NCBI RefSeq assembly: GCF_963674565.1
Contig: NZ_OY771430.1
Coordinates: 3,286,001-3,350,000 of the forward strand
Direction: 5' to 3'
DNA length: 64,000 nucleotides
From: an uncultured Carboxylicivirga sp.
Lineage (GTDB): Bacteria; Bacteroidota; Bacteroidia; Bacteroidales; Marinilabiliaceae
The stretch's first letter is position 1, and every line of letters begins with the position of its first letter. The translations under genes were made by a program, and so were the position numbers. The notes under the pieces were generated by a model, which saw only the letters and a list, made by a program, of their open reading frames with translations, was not told the origin of the DNA and did not search any database. Of the stretch, positions 32,279-40,700 are shown piece by piece.

Positions 32279-32372
32279 AGTCTGATGAGTCTTTTCTGGC
32301 AACTTTTCCTATTTGATCAGTTTTTTATTAATTATCAGAACACTTTATTTAATTTTACTGCAAAACATTTAT

Positions 32373-33512
32373 ATGCGAGGTATTCTGATTCTGTTTTTTC
32401 TGGTATCGATAACTTTGAATGCACAACAAAAAATTCAGCTTTTATTTTTGGGTGATGTAATGGGGCATGATTCTCAAATAAACTCTGCCCGAATTAACGA
32501 AACAGGCGAATATGATTATTACAGTTGCTTCAAATACATTAAGGATGACATAAAAGCTGCAGATATTGCCATTGCCAATCTGGAAGTAACATTTGCAGGC
32601 CCACCACACAAAGGATACCCTCAGTTTTCATCCCCCGACACACTTGCTGATGCTTTGGTTGATGCAGGGGTTGACGCTTTGGTGATGGCTAATAATCACT
32701 GCATTGATCGCAGAAGACAAGGATTAGAGCGTAGCATTCAAATTTTAGATACAAAAGGAATTCCACGTACAGGGGTGTTTAAAGATAGCATTGACAGGTT
32801 AGGGCATAATCCACTTATATTGAAAAAAAAAGGATTTAAACTTGCCATCTTAAATTACACTTACGGAACGAATGGTATTAAGGTAACACCACCCAATATT
32901 GTAAATTACATCGATACAGCATTAATGTCAAAAGATATTGCACTGACTAAAACGATGGAGGTTGATAAGATTATTGTGTTTCTTCACTGGGGTTGGGAAT
33001 ATAACCTGTCTCCAAATTCAGAACAAAAACAGCTTACTCAGTTTCTATGGCAAAAAGGAATAGATATAATCATTGGATCGCATCCACACGTTGTTCAGCC
33101 AATGCAATGGGTCAAAAACGAAAATCAAAATAAACTTGTTGTTTATAGCTTGGGTAATTTCATTTCTAACCAGCGAACAGCACCCAGAGATGGTGGAGTA
33201 ATGTCGATGATTGAGCTGACCAAAGAAGGAGACTCTACTTATATTTCCAATGCTGATTATCAACTAACCTGGGTACACACACCAATAGAGAATGGTAAGA
33301 AGGAGTTTTATGTTCTTCCGGCCGATCGGTACAAAAATTCTTATTGGCCTGATACAACTGCTCGAGAAAGAATGAATGAATACATTACAGAGGCGGGTCA
33401 GGTTTTTAAAAACAATATAAACATCCAAAAACGAAATTTTCAAATTCCTTTGTTAGCCATAAAAAGGAAAGAAATTGATATTATTCGAATCAAGACCCCT
33501 CAAAAAATATAG
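32373..33512 (+). CDS. CapA family (PGA_cap) metallophosphoesterase-like protein, exported
   Basis: A second CapA-family protein, 379 residues from the ATG at 32373, which starts a short signal peptide (MRGILILFFLVSITLNAQ). Motifs: 'LLFLGDVMGHDSQI', 'ADIAIANLEVTFAG', 'VDALVMANNHCIDRRRQGLERSI', 'IIVFLHWGWEYNLSPNSEQKQL' and 'GIDIIIGSHPHVVQPMQWV...VVYSLGNFISNQ'. The metal-binding Asp, Asn and His positions are all present. It is closer to the canonical PgsA pattern (HWGxEY, GSHPHVVQP) than the paralogue at 9889-11028, which has variant residues there. No capsule genes are adjacent. Substrate unknown. Confidence 0.9.
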   Translation: MRGILILFFLVSITLNAQQKIQLLFLGDVMGHDSQINSARINETGEYDYYSCFKYIKDDIKAADIAIANLEVTFAGPPHKGYPQFSSPDTLADALVDAGVDALVMANNHCIDRRRQGLERSIQILDTKGIPRTGVFKDSIDRLGHNPLILKKKGFKLAILNYTYGTNGIKVTPPNIVNYIDTALMSKDIALTKTMEVDKIIVFLHWGWEYNLSPNSEQKQLTQFLWQKGIDIIIGSHPHVVQPMQWVKNENQNKLVVYSLGNFISNQRTAPRDGGVMSMIELTKEGDSTYISNADYQLTWVHTPIENGKKEFYVLPADRYKNSYWPDTTARERMNEYITEAGQVFKNNINIQKRNFQIPLLAIKRKEIDIIRIKTPQKI

Positions 33513-33545
33513 AAAGCTAAACAGCTATTGGATTTCGTTCTTACA

Positions 33546-34004
33546 TCAAGCTCCCAGCACTTGCTCGGCAGCAGGGATTTCCTGAAGCATCTGGTAGGCA
33601 CCTTTATCATCCTTTAACTGGGCACAGTAATGCTGCAAACCATTTGTAACCATCATATATTCAACCTGAAGCTTCATATTATACCTGGCAGCCTGATCAA
33701 AAACCGATTTTGTAATTGCAATTACCGGAGCCTTACATTCCACAATCATACTTGGTTTACCTTTTCGGTTATATACTACAATATCTGCCCGTTGATTCAA
33801 TCCATTCACCTTAACAGGCATTTCAACAGCAATCAATCCCGGGGAGTATTTTTGATGATGAACTAAAAAAGAGATCAGATTTTGCCTTACCCATTCTTCG
33901 GGAGTTAGTGCCACAAATTTCTTTCGAATCACATCAAATATTTGTTCTTTACCTTGATGATTTCGAAATCTGAACTCATAAGTCGGGAGATTGAGCTTTT
34001 GCAT
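33546..34004 (-). CDS. Stand-alone HsdR N-terminal-domain (PD-(D/E)XK nuclease-fold) protein
   Basis: A protein of 152 residues that matches only the N-terminal nuclease-fold domain of type I restriction R subunits: 'RQNLISFLVHHQKYSPGLIAVEMPVKVNGLNQRADIVVYNRKGKPSMIVECKAP' holds the Asp and the E-x-K of the PD-(D/E)XK core. No helicase domain, HsdM or HsdS is present, so it is not a restriction system. I recall this small form next to holA in many Bacteroidota genomes, and here it is divergent from amn-holA. A DNA-related housekeeping role is plausible but unproven. A TACTTTG element lies on the minus strand just upstream. Confidence 0.8.
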   Translation of the reverse strand: MQKLNLPTYEFRFRNHQGKEQIFDVIRKKFVALTPEEWVRQNLISFLVHHQKYSPGLIAVEMPVKVNGLNQRADIVVYNRKGKPSMIVECKAPVIAITKSVFDQAARYNMKLQVEYMMVTNGLQHYCAQLKDDKGAYQMLQEIPAAEQVLGA

Positions 34005-34146
34005 TCCTCGAATTTTTCAACAAAGTAAATCAAATTAGGCAGAAAAAGTTACCTTAGCGGATTAATTAAAAACCGGCTTCGAAGTCCGGCTAAAGTTCAC
34101 AAAACTGCCAAACGAAGCCTAATACACATCCTTAACTAAATTGCCC

Positions 34147-34923
34147 ATGAAGACAAAAAAGGAAATTGTTGACAACTGGCTACCCAGATATACTGGTAGA
34201 AAACTGGAGGAATTTACCCCCTATATTTTGCTGACCAACTTTAATCATTATGTTGAGTTGTTCTCACAATGGTACGATGCTCCCATACTTGGTAAAAATG
34301 GAAACATGCCTAACTGTTCTGCCAATGGAGTTACCATTATCAATTTTGGTATGGGAAGTCCAAACGCTGCAACCGTAATGGATTTATTGAGCGCTATTAT
34401 GCCCAAAGCAGTGCTATTTCTAGGTAAATGTGGTGGATTAAAAAGAAAAAATAAACTGGGTGACCTGGTACTTCCTATTGCAGCTATTCGCAGCGATGGT
34501 ACATCTGATGATTATTTACCACCTGAAGTTCCGGCATTACCTGCATTTAGTTTACAACGTGCTGTTTCCAGTACCATTCGCGACAGGGAAATGGATTATT
34601 GGACAGGCACTGTTTTTACAACCAACAAACGGGTATGGGAATACGACGATCGGTTTAAAAAATATTTAACCAAGACTCGCGCCATGGCTATTGATATGGA
34701 AACTGCAACCATATTCACAGTTGGATTTGCCAATGGTATACCAACGGGTGCGTTATTGTTGGTTTCAGATCAGCCTATGATTTCAGCAGGTGTAAAAACC
34801 GAGACTAGTGACAAAAAAGTTACTGCTAATTATGTTGAAAACCATTTGAAAATTGGTATCAAAGCAATGGATACAATTCAAAACAACGGTAAATCGGTAA
34901 AACATTTGAAGTTTGACAATTAA
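34147..34923 (+). CDS. amn: AMP nucleosidase
   Basis: Hydrolyses AMP to adenine and ribose 5-phosphate. It has 258 residues from the ATG at 34147; a TTG two codons earlier is less likely. This is the short Bacteroidota form, without the N-terminal domain of E. coli Amn (484 residues). Phosphorylase-fold motifs are visible: 'NGVTIINFGMGSPNAATVMDLLSAIMPKAVLFLGKCGGL', 'GDLVLPIAAIRSDGTSDDYLPPEVPALPAF' and 'AIDMETATIFTVGFANGIPTGALLLVSDQP', with the ME pair that contacts ribose and the catalytic Asp in 'SDQP'. It is first in a tight plus-strand gene run; holA starts 13 bases after its stop. Confidence 0.9.
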   Translation: MKTKKEIVDNWLPRYTGRKLEEFTPYILLTNFNHYVELFSQWYDAPILGKNGNMPNCSANGVTIINFGMGSPNAATVMDLLSAIMPKAVLFLGKCGGLKRKNKLGDLVLPIAAIRSDGTSDDYLPPEVPALPAFSLQRAVSSTIRDREMDYWTGTVFTTNKRVWEYDDRFKKYLTKTRAMAIDMETATIFTVGFANGIPTGALLLVSDQPMISAGVKTETSDKKVTANYVENHLKIGIKAMDTIQNNGKSVKHLKFDN

Positions 34924-34936
34924 TAAAGGTTGAGCA

Positions 34937-35938
34937 ATGACGTTTGAGCAAATCTTAAAAGATTTAAAACAAAAACAATACAAACCAATCTATTTCCTGA
35001 TGGGTGATGAAGGTTATTTCATTGACCAAATCACCAATTATATTGCCGGCAATGTATTAACGGAAGAAGAGAAAGGATTTAACCAAACAATTCTGTATGG
35101 AAAAGATGTTGAGGCAGAAGATATTATTATGGCTGCCCGACGTTTTCCAATGATGTCGCAACATCAGGTGATCATTGTTAAAGAAGCTCAAAACATTGCA
35201 AAAATAGAGGATTTGGTAATTTATGCCGACAATCCTCTACACTCAACTATTTTAGTCATTAATTACCGTTATAAGACTCTTGATAAGCGTAAAAAACTTT
35301 ACAAGAGTATTCAAAAAAACGGGGTATTATTTGAGTCAAGTGCTTTACGTGAATATGAGATTCCCAAATGGGTAAGCTTGTATTTGCAAAACAAAGGCAA
35401 AACTATTGATGCGAAAGCCTCAGCCTTGCTGGCCGAATTTCTGGGAACAGATCTATCCAAAATAACGCATGAACTGGATAAACTTGAACTGGCAATAGGC
35501 AGTTCTGTTAAACAGATCGATTCTTCCCATATTGAGAAGAACATTGGGGTTAGTAAGGATTATAACAATTTTGAATTGCAGAAAGCAGTACTTTATCGTG
35601 ATATTGCCAAAGCCAATAAAATTGTTCTTGCTTTTGGAAAAAATCCGAAAGCATACCCAATTCAGGTTACCATAGTAACTCTATTCGGAGCCTTTTTAAA
35701 ATTATTATCGTTTTACTATTTGCCCGATAAATCAAAAAACAGTGTTGCTGCAGCTCTTAAAATCAATCCATTTTTTGTACAGGATTATATGGCAGGAGCC
35801 AAAAACTATCCGGCTCGTAAAGTGGTTCAGATAATCAGCTTATTAAGAGAGTATGATATGAAATCCAAAGGGTTCGACAGTGCAACAACCGATCCGGGTG
35901 AACTTTTAAAAGAGTTGATTTTTAAAATAATGCATTAA
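34937..35938 (+). CDS. holA: DNA polymerase III subunit delta
   Basis: The delta subunit opens the sliding clamp as part of the clamp loader. It has 333 residues, the normal length. The N-terminus 'MTFEQILKDLKQKQYKPIYFLMGDEGYFIDQITNYIAGNVL' is typical of HolA. Domain II contains 'FLGTDLSKITHELDKLELAIG', which matches the delta subfamily, and the C-terminal domain III has 'YPIQVTIVTLFGAFLKLLSFYYLPDKSKNSVAAALKINPFFVQDYMAGAKNYPARKVVQIISLLREYDMKSKG'. It has no P-loop, as expected for delta. It sits between amn and the rhomboid gene in one transcript. Confidence 0.92.
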   Translation: MTFEQILKDLKQKQYKPIYFLMGDEGYFIDQITNYIAGNVLTEEEKGFNQTILYGKDVEAEDIIMAARRFPMMSQHQVIIVKEAQNIAKIEDLVIYADNPLHSTILVINYRYKTLDKRKKLYKSIQKNGVLFESSALREYEIPKWVSLYLQNKGKTIDAKASALLAEFLGTDLSKITHELDKLELAIGSSVKQIDSSHIEKNIGVSKDYNNFELQKAVLYRDIAKANKIVLAFGKNPKAYPIQVTIVTLFGAFLKLLSFYYLPDKSKNSVAAALKINPFFVQDYMAGAKNYPARKVVQIISLLREYDMKSKGFDSATTDPGELLKELIFKIMH

Positions 35939-35950
35939 AAGATATTTTGA

Positions 35951-36568
35951 ATGACAGTTGCCATTATCATCATAATTGCCATTAGTGCTATTAGTATTGC
36001 AGGATTCAGCCAAACTGAACTGATTTACAAATACCAGTTTAATGCATGGCAAATCAAACATCGCAAAGAATACATCCGATTAATCAGTCATGGTTTTTTT
36101 CATGCCGACTGGATGCATCTGATGATAAACATGTTGGTACTCTATTCCTTTAGTGATGCTGTAATTTATAATTTTGCCGGTTCATTACCCGGAAATCCAA
36201 ACCTTTTATTCATCGTATTCTTTTTTTCTGCTATTGTAGTTTCAAGTTTATATTCTTTCGCTAAAGAAAAAGACAACTATAATTATAATGCCATAGGTGC
36301 TTCAGGAGCTGTTTCAGCAGTTGTGTTTGCATCTATTCTTTACGAACCTTATAGTCCTATGTATTTATATTTTATTCCAATACCAATTCCGGGTATCCTT
36401 TTAGGCATTGGTTATTTGGTATATTCCCGAATCATGTCGAAAAAAAATATAGATAACATAGGGCACGATGCCCACTTTTGGGGTGCTGTATACGGTATGG
36501 TTTTTCCAATTATTTTTGAACCTCGCGTCTTAATCAGCTTCTTCCAGCAAATCTTCTTTTTGTATTAA
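35951..36568 (+). CDS. Rhomboid family intramembrane serine protease
   Basis: A polytopic inner-membrane protease of 205 residues with about six membrane segments. The catalytic serine is in GASGAVS (Ser118), and the catalytic histidine is in 'GHDAHFWGAVYG' (His175) on the last helix. The conserved 'HGFFHADWMHLMINM' of the L1/TM2 region is present (residues 47-61). The conserved residues look intact, so it is probably active; its substrates are unknown. It begins 12 bases after the holA stop and ends 1 base before gmhB, showing a tight operon. Confidence 0.92.
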   Translation: MTVAIIIIIAISAISIAGFSQTELIYKYQFNAWQIKHRKEYIRLISHGFFHADWMHLMINMLVLYSFSDAVIYNFAGSLPGNPNLLFIVFFFSAIVVSSLYSFAKEKDNYNYNAIGASGAVSAVVFASILYEPYSPMYLYFIPIPIPGILLGIGYLVYSRIMSKKNIDNIGHDAHFWGAVYGMVFPIIFEPRVLISFFQQIFFLY

Positions 36569-36569
36569 G

Positions 36570-37064
36570 ATGAAAAAAGCAGTTTTTATTGACAGAGATG
36601 GAGTAATCAACAACGACGAAGGTCACTACTACATTTATAAACCTGAAGATTTCAAGATAAACGAAGGTATTATCGAAGGCCTTACCCTTTTACAGGAAAA
36701 TGGCTTTCATATTATTGTGGTAACAAACCAGGGTGGAGTTGCCAAAGGCGAATATACCGAAGAGGATGTTAAAAGAGTTCATGATCACTTTCTTAATTTA
36801 ATGACCCAAGCAGGTATAAACATAACCGCCATATACTACTGCCCACATCACAATAAAATTTCAGATTGCGATTGTAGAAAACCTAAGCCCGGAATGATTT
36901 TAAAAGCGTTAAAAGAACATCAGATTAACGCCGGACAATCATACCTGATTGGAGATTCACCAAGGGATATAGAAGCCGGAGAAAGAGCGAGCTTAAAGCA
37001 ATGTTTCAAAATAAAAGCCAATCACTCAATTGTATCGGCATGCAAAAACATTATTAAGCAATGA
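36570..37064 (+). CDS. gmhB: HAD-IIIA phosphatase, GmhB-like
   Basis: Likely D-glycero-D-manno-heptose-1,7-bisphosphate 7-phosphatase, which supplies heptose for LPS or S-layer glycans. It has 164 residues. Motif I is 'VFIDRDGVINND' (Asp8 nucleophile and Asp10), motif II 'IIVVTNQGGVAKGEYTEEDV', a zinc-binding loop 'CPHHNKISDCDCRKPKPGM' supplies the Cys/His ligands, and the last motif is 'YLIGDSPRDIEAGERA'. The zinc loop distinguishes GmhB from histidinol phosphatases with the same fold, although some paralogues act on other sugars. No hldE, gmhA or hldD is in the window. Its last 4 bases overlap the aminotransferase start. Confidence 0.85.
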   Translation: MKKAVFIDRDGVINNDEGHYYIYKPEDFKINEGIIEGLTLLQENGFHIIVVTNQGGVAKGEYTEEDVKRVHDHFLNLMTQAGINITAIYYCPHHNKISDCDCRKPKPGMILKALKEHQINAGQSYLIGDSPRDIEAGERASLKQCFKIKANHSIVSACKNIIKQ

Positions 37065-37939
37065 ATTCACCGCAATACATCTGCCTGAACGGTCAAAAAC
37101 TTAAAGCAGATCAGCCCTTACTAATGGCTGACAACAGAGCTTTTCGCTATGGTGATGCATTATTTGAAACCATCAGATGTATCCATAAGACTCCGATGTT
37201 TTTTGAGGATCATTACCAACGCCTTTTAAACGGAATGGTTCTGCTAAAGATGCAATCTCATTCGTTGCCACCCCTATCCTTTTTAAACGAACAAATCATA
37301 TCGTTAATTAACAAAAACAGGTTATTTGGTGATGTAAGAGTACGATTAACCGTTTTTCGTGAGGATGGTGGATTATATACTCCCACTGAAAACAAGGTTC
37401 AATACCTCATAGAAATATCTCCGTTAGAAAGCCATTTTTACAATTTAAACAGCAAAGGCTTGTTGTTAGGTAACTATTCTGATGACAGGAAAAGCCTCAA
37501 TCGTTTTTCACGTTTTAAATCGGCCAATTCTTTATTATTCGTGATGGCAGGTCTATATAAAAAAGAAAATAAACTGGATGAAGTATTGATTTCTAATGAC
37601 CTGAACTATATAATTGAATCACTTGCTTCTAATCTGTTTTGGATAAAGGATGGTTATGTTTATACTCCACGCAGAACTTCCGGTTGTGTTGATGGAGTGA
37701 TGAGAAAACAAATACTTTCTGTTTTGCACGAGCAAAAGATACCTTTACAAGAAACAGAAGGGACAAGTATCAGCGAGTTACTCCAGGCCGATGAAATATT
37801 CATCACCAATGCTATTCAAGGAATGCAATGGGTTGTTGGCCTCGAAAACAAACGCTATTTCTGTAATAAAGTCAAAGAGATACATCGTCTTTTAGTAGAA
37901 CGAGCATCTAGTTATTTGAAGGATTTTCAGGAAAATTAG
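37061..37939 (+). CDS. Class IV PLP-dependent aminotransferase/lyase
   Basis: A fold-type IV PLP enzyme of 292 residues, the family of aminodeoxychorismate lyase (PabC), branched-chain aminotransferase and D-amino-acid aminotransferase. Visible marks: 'LMADNRAFRYGDALFETIRCI' at the N-terminus, a lysine in 'RFKSANSLLFVMAGLYKKENKLDEVLISN' that fits the PLP Schiff base, 'IIESLASNLFWIKDGYVYTP', and the phosphate-cup 'TSGCVDGVMRKQIL'. The sequence does not decide between these activities. It overlaps gmhB by 4 bases, and its 3' end overlaps the convergent yqgE-like gene by 32 bases. Confidence 0.85.
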   Translation: MNSPQYICLNGQKLKADQPLLMADNRAFRYGDALFETIRCIHKTPMFFEDHYQRLLNGMVLLKMQSHSLPPLSFLNEQIISLINKNRLFGDVRVRLTVFREDGGLYTPTENKVQYLIEISPLESHFYNLNSKGLLLGNYSDDRKSLNRFSRFKSANSLLFVMAGLYKKENKLDEVLISNDLNYIIESLASNLFWIKDGYVYTPRRTSGCVDGVMRKQILSVLHEQKIPLQETEGTSISELLQADEIFITNAIQGMQWVVGLENKRYFCNKVKEIHRLLVERASSYLKDFQEN

Positions 37940-38501
37940 TCCACATTTTAAACACCTCCCCAAGGTTCTCCATGGTCTTTTTCCAGAAATTATCGATATC
38001 TCCATCCATTATTGTCCGATCATCAAGTGTTGAAACAATCCAGGAATTTTCTTCAATTTCAGCTTCCAACTGCCCTGCTGACCAACCTGAATATCCAGCA
38101 AAAAACTTCACCGAATGATGATCTGCCGCACCTGAATTAATCATCTCTTTAATCACCTCAAAATCACCACCCCAGTATAAATTATCTGTTACCCTGACGG
38201 AGCCTGGAACTTTCTCACCTAACGTATGTATATAATGCAATGTATTAGACGAAACCGGACCTCCAATAAACATTTCCCCTTTGAAGTTAAACAAATCCTC
38301 AATCACCTCATCCGGATAAAGATCAGATGACTTATTTAAAACAAAACCAACCGCCCCTTCATCGCCATGTTCGGTTAAAAAAACTATGGATCGATTAAAA
38401 TAGGGCCCCTGAAGAAAAGGTTCTGCAATTAAAATTCTCCCCTTCATTGGCTTTATCTTCGGCAGACGAGTATCAAAAATATTAAATTCTAAATCTCTCA
38501 T
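37908..38501 (-). CDS. YqgE/AlgH family protein
   Basis: A protein of 197 residues of the YqgE/AlgH (DUF179) family. Marks are 'KGRILIAEPFLQGPYFNRSIVFLTEHGDEGAVGFVLNKSSDL' near the N-terminus, 'FIGGPVSSNTLHYIHT' and 'VKFFAGYSGWSAGQLEAEIEENSWIV'. The molecular function is not settled; AlgH was first named from alginate regulation in Pseudomonas, which need not apply here. Its 3' end overlaps the aminotransferase gene by 32 bases in convergent orientation, so the two transcripts share antisense sequence. I recall the same pair being neighbours in other Bacteroidota. Confidence 0.92.
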   Translation of the reverse strand: MRDLEFNIFDTRLPKIKPMKGRILIAEPFLQGPYFNRSIVFLTEHGDEGAVGFVLNKSSDLYPDEVIEDLFNFKGEMFIGGPVSSNTLHYIHTLGEKVPGSVRVTDNLYWGGDFEVIKEMINSGAADHHSVKFFAGYSGWSAGQLEAEIEENSWIVSTLDDRTIMDGDIDNFWKKTMENLGEVFKMWTNFPENPSNN

Positions 38502-38715
38502 TTAGTAACCTTCCTTATTTATTCCACATCCAATTAATATCATCCCCAACTTGAATATCAAACACTTACCCTCAGTTCAACAGGTTATTATTTGTTTAAT
38601 TTAATACATATTCACATTTCATTCAACACTTTAATAAAAAAAATGATCGATAATTTGTTTAATACTTCTGATATTTGGCTTTTATTACGCAAAAGTTAAA
38701 ACGCATAAATAGAAT

Positions 38716-40635
38716 ATGGCTCTTACAATATCGTCTTCCATTAAGCGAGTTTTGTTACTTATTTTAACGATCTTATCTCTTTCTACAACTCTTAATGCCA
38801 AAGACATTGTTCTTAAATTACCACCTGCTGTAATGAAAGGTGTGGATGCCAATATTAGTATTGAAGGTATTGATCAAATTACAAATACACCACCAAAGTT
38901 ATTGATTAATGGAGTGAGGGTTAGTCTAGAGAAAGACAAAGATGGTTATCACACCCAACATTCTTTTACCAAACCTTCAGAAATACAGGTTATCAGTACA
39001 GGTAAAGTAATTACTAAAAATGTTAATCCTATTCCACTTTGGCTTTCAATACTTCCTCCGCTTATTGCCATTATTATGGCACTTATCTCCAAAGAAGTTT
39101 TTTCATCTCTGTTTGTTGGATTATTATTTGGAACAGCAACCATTTACAAATACGCTGGTGTAAACTTTTTTATTGCAATTGGAAAAGGAACACTGGCTAT
39201 TGTTGATACCTATTTGATGGAATCACTGGTAGACGCTGATCATATTTCCATTATCATTTTTAGCATGCTGATTGGTGGAATGGTGACCATCATATCCATG
39301 AATGGTGGTATGAAAGGAATTGTAAATGTTCTTTCGAAATATGCCCGCAATCGTCGTTCAGGCCAATTTATTACCTATCTGATGGGTTTGGTTATATTCT
39401 TTGATGATTATGCCAACACATTGGTAGTTGGGAATACCATGCGCCCGGTTACCGATAAACTTAAAATATCACGCGAAAAACTGGCCTATCTGGTTGATTC
39501 AACCTCAGCTCCGATAGCAGCCATTGCATTTATCACCACCTGGATAGGCGCCGAATTAAGTTATATTCAGGAAGGAATAATAAATCTGGGATTAAACACA
39601 ACTCCATATTCTGTTTTTATTAATTCGCTTCAATACTCATTTTACCCTGTCTTAACACTTGTATTTGCAGGATTAATTATCTGGCAACAAAGGGATTTTG
39701 GTCCAATGCTAACAGCCGAAAAACAGGTAACACAAAATGACCTGCAAGTGGATAAAAAAGAAGGGAAACGCAGTCCTCAAATAATGAAAGAGCTGGAGGT
39801 TGCCGAAAATATTACACCCCGATGGTTTAATGCTGTAATACCCATCTTAGTAGTGGTTATTGGAACATTAATAGGACTGATTTACACCGGATGGGATGCA
39901 ACAACATGGATGAGTAAAAATTTATCATTTACAGCCAAATTATCACACACTATTGGTGATGCAGATGTATTCAGTGCATTGGTATGGTCATCCTTAACAG
40001 GAGTATTTACAGCAATTATCTTGTCATCAGTTCAACGTTTGTTATCCATGAAAGAAAGCATAGAAGCAGTAATTAATGGATTTAAAACCATGTTTCATGC
40101 TTTACTCATTCTATCATTGGCATGGTCATTGGCACTATTAACAAGTCATTTACATACCGCTGATTTTATTACCCAGATATTAACCAGCATCAATATTAGC
40201 CCTCTGTTTATTCCTGCTCTAACCTTTGTATTTTCAGCCTTTATTGCATTTAGTACAGGTTCAAGTTGGGGTACAATGGCAATTATTTACCCTCTGATGC
40301 TACCAGCTGTCTGGAAGTTGGGAGTTGATGCAGGAATGCCACATGATGAAGTTATGCCACTGTTTTATAACGTTGTGTCAGCTGTATTGGCCGGTTCTGT
40401 TCTGGGCGATCATTGTTCACCCATCTCTGATACCACCATCTTAAGTTCACTGGCTTGTTCATGTAATCACATTCATCATGTTCGCACTCAGATGCCTTAT
40501 GCATTGACTGTAGCAGGCATTGCTGTAATTTGCGGAACGCTTCCTGTTGCTTTTGGTTTACCTGTTTGGATTTCTTACATCATATCGATCGCTACAATTT
40601 TTGCGTTCGTTAAGTTAATCGGTAAAAAAGTATAG
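38716..40635 (+). CDS. Na+/H+ antiporter, NhaC family, with N-terminal exported domain
   Basis: A membrane protein of 639 residues. Residues 1-28 look like a signal sequence or first helix (IKRVLLLILTILSLSTTLNA). Residues about 29-104 form a small beta-rich, non-membrane domain, unlike typical NhaC proteins, which begin with the membrane core. The core from about 110 on has around 11-12 helices and NhaC-family motifs: 'DYANTLVVGNTMRPVTDKLKISREKLAYLVDSTSAPIAAIAFITTWIGAEL', 'FSTGSSWGTMAIIYPLMLP' and 'LAGSVLGDHCSPISDTTILSSLACSCNHIHHVRTQMPYAL'. It should exchange Na+ for H+ or a related substrate. It forms a single-gene unit ending at a bidirectional terminator. Confidence 0.9.
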   Translation: MALTISSSIKRVLLLILTILSLSTTLNAKDIVLKLPPAVMKGVDANISIEGIDQITNTPPKLLINGVRVSLEKDKDGYHTQHSFTKPSEIQVISTGKVITKNVNPIPLWLSILPPLIAIIMALISKEVFSSLFVGLLFGTATIYKYAGVNFFIAIGKGTLAIVDTYLMESLVDADHISIIIFSMLIGGMVTIISMNGGMKGIVNVLSKYARNRRSGQFITYLMGLVIFFDDYANTLVVGNTMRPVTDKLKISREKLAYLVDSTSAPIAAIAFITTWIGAELSYIQEGIINLGLNTTPYSVFINSLQYSFYPVLTLVFAGLIIWQQRDFGPMLTAEKQVTQNDLQVDKKEGKRSPQIMKELEVAENITPRWFNAVIPILVVVIGTLIGLIYTGWDATTWMSKNLSFTAKLSHTIGDADVFSALVWSSLTGVFTAIILSSVQRLLSMKESIEAVINGFKTMFHALLILSLAWSLALLTSHLHTADFITQILTSINISPLFIPALTFVFSAFIAFSTGSSWGTMAIIYPLMLPAVWKLGVDAGMPHDEVMPLFYNVVSAVLAGSVLGDHCSPISDTTILSSLACSCNHIHHVRTQMPYALTVAGIAVICGTLPVAFGLPVWISYIISIATIFAFVKLIGKKV

Positions 40636-40648
40636 AAACACAAATAAA

Positions 40649-40678
40649 AAGGTCGCAACTCATATAATTTGCGACCTT
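40649..40678. terminator. Bidirectional terminator between the antiporter and E1 genes
   Basis: AAGGTCGCAA (40649-40658) pairs perfectly with TTGCGACCTT (40669-40678) around a 10-base loop, with an A run before and T-rich sequence after. Confidence 0.88.
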
Positions 40679-40700
40679 CTAAATTCTTTATTTATTCAAG

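Noticed and set aside
33546..34004. Possible type I restriction-modification system
   Set aside because: Only the R-subunit N-terminal domain is present; no helicase, methylase or specificity genes are near it.
34055..34100. CCGG-containing imperfect palindrome between the HsdR_N and amn genes
   Set aside because: Only four firm pairs form around mismatches, too little to support a terminator or operator.
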